DNA of 64,000 bases from Poteriospumella lacustris (taxonomy: Eukaryota > Sar > Chrysophyceae > Chromulinales > Dinobryaceae). This document shows, one piece after another, positions 57,958-64,000 of this stretch. Positions within the stretch are counted from its first letter, which is position 1, and every line of letters begins with the position of its first letter. The stretch is taken from positions 80,183 to 144,182 of the forward strand of contig SMOI01000009.1 of the NCBI GenBank assembly GCA_008000375.1, given 5' to 3'. The translations under genes and the position numbers were made by a program. Below the pieces are notes generated by a model. That model searched no databases. It saw only the letters and a program-made list of their open reading frames with translations, and was not told the DNA's origin.

Positions 57958-58160
57958 ACCGTCTTCATCATGTGTATCTTACCAACATATGCTGGTTTGA
58001 ATAAGTACATGGCTCGGATTGGGTGCTGATCTTCGGCTGCTGCTGTTCGCTGTGCTGTTGGATTGGGATTTTCCTTGAGCATTCGAAGGATGTGCGCAGA
58101 GTTGTCCACTTTCCATTGCGTCAGTTGAAGGAAAAATTTTGGTTCATTAATTTTTTTCAA
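57855..58160 (-). other. possible small gene or exon upstream of the Rho GTPase
   Basis: The frame has protein-like sequence (VDNSAHILRMLKENPNPTA, AAAEDQHPIRAMYLFKPAYV) and no internal stop. There is no ATG at its open start; the first is at MLKENPNP. A GTAAG donor and a GCAG acceptor inside it could remove 45 bp. The 3' half overlaps the second copy of the 150-bp duplication. Not recognised. Confidence 0.3.
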
Positions 58161-58179
58161 CTGCTATCAAGCGCCAAAA

Positions 58180-58822
58180 ATGCAGAGCATTAAGTGCGTT
58201 GTTTGTGGTGCGTCGAATATTTATTTTTTTTTGCCAACTCTTCTGATGTTTCGATTAATATTCTGCATCGTTTACTGTTTGTTTAGGTGATGGAGCTGTC
58301 GGTAAAACATGTATGTTGATCAGCTATACCACAAATACCTTTCCAGAAGAGTATATTCCCACTGTCTTTGACAATTACTCTGCCAACGTCATGGTTGATC
58401 AAAAGCCCATCACGATTGGATTGTGGGACACTGCTGGTCAAGAGGATTACGACCGTCTTCGGCCTTTGAGTTATCCTCAAACCGATGTCTTTCTCATTTG
58501 CTTTGCCCTCGATGGACAAACGTCGTTTGAGAATATCAAGAACAAGTGGGTTCCAGAAATTCAACACCACGCGCCAGGAGCGCCGTTCATATTGGTTGGC
58601 ACAAAATTGGATTTAAGGAATGAAACGAAGCCTGGCTCTGAGGGAAAGTTTGTTTCCAAGATGCAAGGTGAAAGTTTAAGAGAAGAGTTGAAAGCGTGGA
58701 AGTATTTGGAGTGCTCTGCGCGCACGCAAGAAGGATTGAAACAGGTGTTCGACGAAGCTATACGTTGCGTTTTGACGAGTCAAAAAACCGTCACGAAAAA
58801 GAAGAAGTGTTTGATCTTGTAA
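58180..58822 (+). CDS. Rho/Rac-family small GTPase (187 aa, 2 exons)
   Basis: Exon 1 is only 28 bp (58180-58207, [10 protein letters not shown]); a 79-bp intron splits the P-loop Gly codon from exon 2 (58287-58822). G motifs: GDGAVGKT (P-loop), the Rho effector loop [24 protein letters not shown] (switch II), GTKLDL and ECSAR (base binding). The Rho-type insert is present but short (about residues 123-135). The tail is Lys-rich and ends CLIL, a CaaX box with Leu at X, predicting geranylgeranylation and membrane attachment. The residue before the P-loop is Cys where Rac and Cdc42 have Val. It controls actin, vesicle traffic or polarity; the effector is unknown. Confidence 0.95.
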
Positions 58823-58887
58823 AAACGGCTACTAGTATTTAATTCATAGCAGAAAATTTCAGTCGAATTCCCTTATTTTCGTTTTCG

Positions 58888-60974
58888 TTACTCGAAACCT
58901 ATTTCGCTCGATAACTGATTCAAACGTGGTAACGCATCGACCGGAAAGGGCCACCACCATTGAAATTCCAACTCGTTTAACATAGCTACTCTATCGGGGT
59001 AGTATTTCTCCAGTTTGGCTCGCTGCATTTTTGCGATTTGGTACCATTCACCGACAGGGGCGTTTAGTAGCCAAAACGGAAAATATGGCAAGTTCTTCGT
59101 CACTTTGAAATCGAAGCGCGGACCACCAGCATCGAAGCCACCCATTTGATGTTGAATGCGCAGAGAAAGGATTAAGGGAAGAAATCTGAACTTCAAATGC
59201 TTTGACATGTCACCCCACTTAAAGTTCATCTGATCGAGAACCGACCGCCGATGACGATCGTCGAAACCATCAATGTCTCCTTGTCTGATGGACTCCACAA
59301 AATATCCCAGCTCCAAGCCAATTATATTGCTGGGATAATATAACTGATCATTCTCGTCGTCCCCGACTGTATAGTCGTACGGAACATCCACGTGGCCAAA
59401 TTTCCTTTGGAAGAGTTCCAGCGCCAGGACGAAATGATCCCACGTGAAGGCGCCAAATTCGATGAATCGATAACCCACCTTTTCCGCCTGTTCTCTCTGT
59501 TCTGGTGGAATTTGGTACGACAGAAGAGTAGCCACCTCGGATGGCTGATTGTTCCAGTCAAAATAGGCCTTGTGTCTCTCCGGCGACATGACGTTCATCC
59601 GCTTGGTTTTGATGTCAATGATTTCTTTGGCAACCCACTCGCGATAGCGCAGGTTCTCATGCATGTACGTAACATCCAGAGGATATTTACTACGCTCGTG
59701 CAGTGGCACTCTTGTTCTCAAAACAGCGTCATCGCTTTCGTCTTCGTCCTCATCGGCGAAGTCCTCAGGCGCGTCCTCCCAGCTCACCTGAAATTGCTCC
59801 AACGCAGTTCTGTATGAAGAAACACCCACATCAGCTCAAACATGTCCGAGTTGCTTCACACTCTCACAAACTGCGAATACCTCATTCCCGATTTCTCCTC
59901 TGGTAAGGAACTTCGAAACGATTGCTCGAGCGTGAACAGATTCCGCCCACGACAAGAGGCTGGCCATTCGCCCGTCGATGGAACGACGAAAGCCCTTGAT
60001 ATCTGACACGATCCATGAAGATCAAAATAGGCACTGAAACAGTGCAATACTTCTGCGAATAAAATTGTGATCGGGCCTCGAACTGTGAATTGACCGTCCC
60101 ACAACGGCGCAAAGTTCAGAAGTTCCTGAACATTGAGAGCAGAAGAAAAGAACCGACCACTTTTCATATTATCGCGGACTGCTTCAGCGAACGGAAAGTC
60201 ATGCAACGACTGCGGAACATTCTTAAATGATGAAAGGCACTTTCCTCCCGCAGCGTCTTGAATATTCGCGTCGCTGTTAAGAAAACGCAGCACATCCTTG
60301 AAGCGCGTTGCAATAGTGGCGTTCACTTGATTTTGGGTGTTTCGGTTCTTTGACTGGCTATCCGCCCAGCAAAATCCCATACTGTCCAGCTGCTCTCTTC
60401 GATGAGGATGGTCATTGACGAATGAGCCCGCTGTACGTATTGATTGTACCTGCCGACCGAGCCTCCATCCCCACACATGACGAGGCCACAATGAATCTCC
60501 TTCAGGAATTGAGAAATCTGGCGGAACGGAAAGATCGCCAACTAAGCTCTTGTAGCGAGACAGAGCCAAAAGAACGAAATCCCAATTTTCCAGCATCCTC
60601 CTTCGAAACGGGTCGAAGTCAAGCCTCTTTAGTTGTTCCTCATACTCGGGGAAACTTTGGAGAGTTTTCACATCGGACAATATCGCCGTCAGACTTTTTC
60701 CCAGACGAAAGCCCCTCAAACTCGGTGGCCAACTACTGGATTGCGGGACAACAAAGTTCGAGTGGATATCGACCGAACCGTAGTGCTTTTTGTACAGTTG
60801 TAAGGCTTCCAATACCGTACCGAAGTTTTGGAAGGCAGTCGCCGAGTATGAGTAATCTGGACTGTCGATGCTCAGACCCAAGGGTTTCAGAAAGACGTGG
60901 GGCCGATGGAATGCAAGCGGAAATACAAAAGAAACCAGCAAAGAGAAGATAACGATGGCAAGCTCTCTTTTCAT
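58888..60974 (-). CDS. plastid-type preprotein with helicase-associated (HA) repeats (671 aa, 2 exons)
   Basis: Exons 59881-60974 and 58888-59809; the 71-bp intron splits an Arg codon (GM-R-TALEQF). Residues 1-21 are a signal peptide ending ..FVFPLA|FHRPHVF, with Phe at +1 and basic residues after, the hallmark of stroma-targeted proteins in red complex plastids. The body has several degenerate units of the 'W-x-x-x-L-x-x-Y/F-(6-8)-G-x-x-x-V-P-x-x-(F/Y)' type (LQLYKKHYGSVDIHSNFVVP, LSRYKSLVGDLSVPPDF, LELFQRKFGHVDVPYDY) with closing WGWRLGRQVQSIR motifs. These match the helicase-associated domain (PF03457) that algae with complex plastids carry in many helicase-less proteins. Its molecular function is unknown; nucleic-acid binding is the usual guess. 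Confidence 0.82.
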
Positions 60975-61458
60975 GTTGTTGACGGGCGATCGACGCGATT
61001 CAATGCGGCATTCGCTACGATTCTCTCCACTTTCAAGCCACAGTCACGACTTTCTATAGTTCTCAGTGTAGGCTCGCCCCTCGCCCCAATAGCAGATTGT
61101 GATAGCGTCAGTATGCAACGTTAGGCCTTAGACAGAGTTGTCTTTCCTGAGCCAAGCAAATCAATCGACGAGCACCGATCGTCATCGTCGTCGTGTTGAG
61201 GAAAGCACACCCAGATACCCAGATACACTAAAATCTGAACAATCGCTAATCTGTTGAGCCTCAGAAGGTATCACGCACGAACTTACTCACAGGACCGAAT
61301 TCGATAGAATTGGCAACAGAAATAAACACACAACACAAGCTACAGGACACAAAACACACACAAAACACAGAGATAACGATGCTCGCTACATTCTATATAT
61401 ACACACGTGTAACGGAGAACAAAGCACGACAGATGACCACACAGGCACATGTACAGAA
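60975..61458. other. 484-bp intergenic region
   Basis: It lies downstream of the coiled-coil gene and upstream of the HA-repeat gene (both minus strand). CACACAAAACACA-type simple repeats lie near 61325-61370. No gene seen. Confidence 0.5.
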
Positions 61459-62790
61459 CTAATGAATTCTTGGAAGCGACAAATTGCCGTTCGCGGGTTG
61501 AGGCTGCTGGAAACTTTGACGCAGAGTTGAAACTGAGGACGCCTTCTTCTTTCTCTTTTTGACACCCAAGTCCTGCTGGACAACACCACTGGGCATTGAA
61601 TGTGCTCTGTTTGATTGCACATTCATCGATCGCCCCGACGCCTTCGACAACGACTCGGTGCTACTATTCACTGCATTGTAGCTTGTTTGATCTGGTATGC
61701 TCATGTCGTCATCCAACGAATCGTCGCCTCCGAGATACGTGCCGTCGTCTTCGAAGTCGTCGTCGTCCGCCTCAAATTCGATCGCCGAGGCGACACTGCC
61801 ACCGCTGGGAATTGGTCCGCCATAATTTCCAGCCGAATAATTTTGAGCCATATGGGAGTTTCTCATGGACATTGAGACGCTTCCCTGCGTACTGAAGGCA
61901 TTTGCTGAACAGATAAACGCTAATTAGAAATGCGACCTCATCCATCAGCGAAGAGAGAAGATACACTTACCAACATTATTCGTCGCAGAAGAATTTGTTC
62001 CATTTGCTAAATCCATTAGACGCATGGCCATAGTTCGCATTTCTGATTTCAAAGCCTCGGCGTTGGTTTGCTGAGATTCCAAAGTCCGCATATGCTTCAC
62101 CATTTGTGCCTTTTCCTCCTTGTACTTTCTGCGCACAGAATTCAGATCGTTTTTCAGTATTTCATTTGATTCTTGTAAAACAGGAACGGCTTTTGCGTCT
62201 CTCTCCAGGTTTTCGATCATAGCTTCGTATCTCCCGACCTTTTCTCGCAAGGAAATGATCTCTTGCTGAGCCGACTGTCTGGCCGCTTTCTCTTTTGCCA
62301 GAAGGTCCTTTGCCCTATTCAGCTCTTGTCTTAACTGAACATTAGTCGATTCAACCTCTGATTTCTGCTTATGGAGATCTGAGTAAGACTCTTGCGCCTT
62401 CATGAGGGCTGACTTCAACGATAGGTTACTCTGATCAGCATCAATGAGGCGTTTGTTGAAAGCGGAGATTTGTGCCCTCAAGTTGTCGACCTCCTTCAGC
62501 TTGTCGCGCATTGTGTCAAGTGCTGAGCTTTCGACTTTGACAGCAGCAATCATGGAATCAAGCTGAGAAAGTCGGTCATGTTAAAAACCACTTCTTTGGC
62601 GATAGGAAAATGTTGGGGAGGACGTGCTTACCTGCGAAAAGAAGTTACCGCTAGCTTCAATGGCATCAGAGGCGTATGAGCTATGCTCAAGAAAAAGAGA
62701 ATTCTCATTCGAAAGATCCATTGTGGGTGATTTAAGGCTGGAAATGGGATATGCAATCGCGTGCACTTGAGGGATGTCAGTCGAGTTCAT
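61459..62790 (-). CDS. coiled-coil protein of unknown function (398 aa, 3 exons)
   Basis: Exons 62632-62790, 61971-62562 and 61459-61904 join in frame (GNFFSQ-LDSMIA and TNNV-ANAF junctions). About residues 55-245 are a continuous coiled coil (DTMRDKLKEVDNLRAQIS, RQELNRAKDLLAKEKAAR). The C-terminal third is disordered: Asn/Ser/Gly-rich, then a strongly acidic patch (EADDDDFEDDG, GGDDSLDDD) and a basic VKKRKKKASSVS segment resembling a nuclear localisation signal. No family recognised. It shares a 466-bp divergent upstream region with the EF-hand gene. Confidence 0.78.
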
Positions 62791-63256
62791 GGGCTACCTA
62801 GTCCTCTGCTCGTAATATTTCCTGCTCAAACAGAAGTTATGCAATTTCAATAATGATAGGTGGTATATCGCTTCTTCCTTCGTTGGAACAGATGTGGAAC
62901 GACAAGGTATCGCTATATCCAGCTCGCTATATTTCCTTCCCAAAGGAATGGCAGCGTCTTGTGCGCCGAAGTGAGAAGAAACGGTCACTGCGGAGAAAGA
63001 CCTGCAAAGACAGACCTCTTTCTTGATTCGCATGCTGTTATACCGAACAATCCTTGGGACGGTTTCACATTTGGCGAGCTTCGCGCAGCGGCGGCGGTCT
63101 GATCGCTTCGGTTGAGAAGGCGATCCAATTATCTTGTTATCTTCTGTTCTCCGTCGTTTGTTATGCGACGCTCTTCAGAGCGAAATTGAAGGGAACCTAC
63201 TCAAGTCGTCTCTGAATTTTCTAAATGTCACTGCTTGTTTGGTAAAGTGCTGGCTG
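62791..63256. other. 466-bp divergent intergenic region
   Basis: Shared upstream DNA of the coiled-coil gene (minus) and the EF-hand gene (plus). No separate gene seen. Confidence 0.5.
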
Positions 63257-64000
63257 ATGTCATCGGACAAACGACGTGATCGTACACCCCAAAGAGGTGC
63301 GGGGACTCGGTCAAGCACGGGTTCAATTCCGCAGCACCCCGACTCTCCTGGAGCTCGTTCGGCGATGCGACAGCGTGGGAGTAGTAAATCAGAGGCAATT
63401 GTGCTGAAGACACCCAGCAGGGACGATAGATCACTTGGCGGCGGTATGTCAAGGCAAGCATCGTCGAAAAGCTTGGGCGATCGATCTCAGGGATCAGCAA
63501 CTGGTACCAACAACAACAATAATCTAAAGAGCGCGTTGAAAAAGAAAGGCCGTGGAAACGAAGGCGCGCCTTCGAAAGCGAAAAAAGAAAAGCCAAAAAG
63601 AAGGCCAATGAAGCGACAGAAGACATGTTACGAGAAATTTGCATTGCAAATGGGTTTCTTTGTCGGTGACGTAGTGTTGAAAGATCCAAGAGCAATCGAA
63701 GCTGCGCAGGCGTTGGATATTAAGCAATGGCATCTGCGTCGACTCAGAGCGAAATTTGACCGAATCGACATCGATGGGTCCGGCAACATCGACTACGAAG
63801 AGTTTTTCGAAGCGATGGGCGAAGAACGGTCACCCTTCACGGACAAGCTGTTTTCTCTTATCGATCTCGATGGATCAGGAACAATTGAATTCGACGAATT
63901 TGTTCGCGTGCTGGCAACATACTGCATGTTTACAAAAGACGAAATTTTGCGCTTTTGTTTCGAATGTTTCGACGTGGACCATTCCGGGTCCATCGACGAG
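63257..64000 (+). CDS. EF-hand calcium-binding protein, 3' end cut by the window (at least 248 aa)
   Basis: The frame opens at ATG 63257 (MSSDKRRDRTPQRGAGTRSS) and stays open to the last base. About 115 basic, Ser-rich, disordered residues precede a globular part. EF-hand loops are D-I-D-G-S-G-N-I-D-Y-E-E, then D-L-D-G-S-G-T-I-E-F-D-E, and a third begins D-V-D-H-S-G-S-I-D-E at the window edge. The two complete loops have all Ca-coordinating positions. The organisation, with helix breaks such as KWHLRRLRAKFDRI-like pairing and FRV..LATYC, resembles calcineurin-B/CBL-type EF-hand proteins or the N-terminal part of a larger enzyme. A Ca sensor role is likely; what follows is unseen. No intron is visible in this part. 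Confidence 0.9.
   Translation, partial: MSSDKRRDRTPQRGAGTRSSTGSIPQHPDSPGARSAMRQRGSSKSEAIVLKTPSRDDRSLGGGMSRQASSKSLGDRSQGSATGTNNNNNLKSALKKKGRGNEGAPSKAKKEKPKRRPMKRQKTCYEKFALQMGFFVGDVVLKDPRAIEAAQALDIKQWHLRRLRAKFDRIDIDGSGNIDYEEFFEAMGEERSPFTDKLFSLIDLDGSGTIEFDEFVRVLATYCMFTKDEILRFCFECFDVDHSGSIDE

Larger units (their letters stand above)
53531..58179. other. 4.6-kb gene-poor, partly AT-rich region
   Basis: No convincing gene. Doubtful ORFs: 53774-54037 plus (87 aa, MSVASTYPRNIYVPQRV...), 55135-55395 plus (86 aa), 55490-55696 plus (68 aa), 56282-56638 minus (118 aa). The stretch 54590-54868 has a coding-like frame interrupted by TGA. An AT-rich block with AATAATAATAAT lies at about 56100-56150. The region also contains the TTAGGG array and a 150-bp duplication listed separately. 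Confidence 0.6.

Noticed and set aside
63300-63360. tRNA B-box-like GGTTCAATTCC
   Set aside because: The flanking bases do not pair into a T arm, no acceptor or anticodon arm fits, and the stretch is inside the EF-hand coding frame.

Overview
The window is nuclear DNA from a eukaryotic microbe. About 29 genes sit on both strands, most cut by short GT-AG introns (about 50-80 bp, a few longer). They encode spliceosome, proteasome, ubiquitin and flagellar parts. Four features point to an alga with a complex (secondary, red-lineage) plastid, or a close relative: (i) a chorismate synthase that begins with a signal peptide ending just before an aromatic residue; (ii) a secreted helicase-associated-domain protein with an A|F signal-peptide junction like the ASAFAP motif of heterokont and cryptophyte plastid preproteins; (iii) a ubiquitin carrying a signal peptide plus a basic, Ser/Arg-rich leader, as in periplastid (SELMA) ubiquitin; (iv) a fused betaine-lipid synthase. 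A CFAP97/Hemingway protein indicates flagella, and an interstitial TTAGGG array suggests TTAGGG telomeres. I cannot name the species; a stramenopile is my best guess.

Layout. 0-16 kb: a mitochondrial-presequence protein of unknown function, CFAP97-like, a WW/low-complexity protein, DUF599, a secreted cyanophycinase-like peptidase, an ER-type FKBP with EF-hands, PPIL1 cyclophilin, and a secreted SGNH-like protein with four 75-bp repeats. 16-27 kb: a membrane-anchored trehalase, a small unknown, an SR-rich DUF3605-like protein, proteasome RPN6, SmD3 (its ATG split by an intron), the leader-bearing ubiquitin and an Acl4-like TPR chaperone. 27-28.2 kb is unresolved. 28-50 kb: an IQ/C2-like/PH protein, PRP43/DHX15, a PP2C phosphatase, a 2,557-residue coiled-coil protein, another unknown coiled-coil protein and chorismate synthase. 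50-52.6 kb: BTA1. 52.6-58.1 kb is gene-poor, with a DUF285/BspA fragment, (TTAGGG)6.7, a 150-bp duplication and small doubtful ORFs. 58-64 kb: a Rho/Rac GTPase, the plastid-type helicase-associated protein, a coiled-coil protein and the 5' part of an EF-hand protein that runs off the end.

The genes do not form an operon. Several are divergent pairs with 290-530 bp shared upstream regions (cyanophycinase/FKBP, ubiquitin/Acl4, IQ-PH/PRP43, PP2C/coiled-coil, coiled-coil/chorismate synthase, coiled-coil/EF-hand). Exon models were made by hand; every multi-exon model listed as a CDS keeps frame across all junctions and sums to a multiple of three, except the unresolved 27-kb gene. All names come from reading motifs, with no database search.
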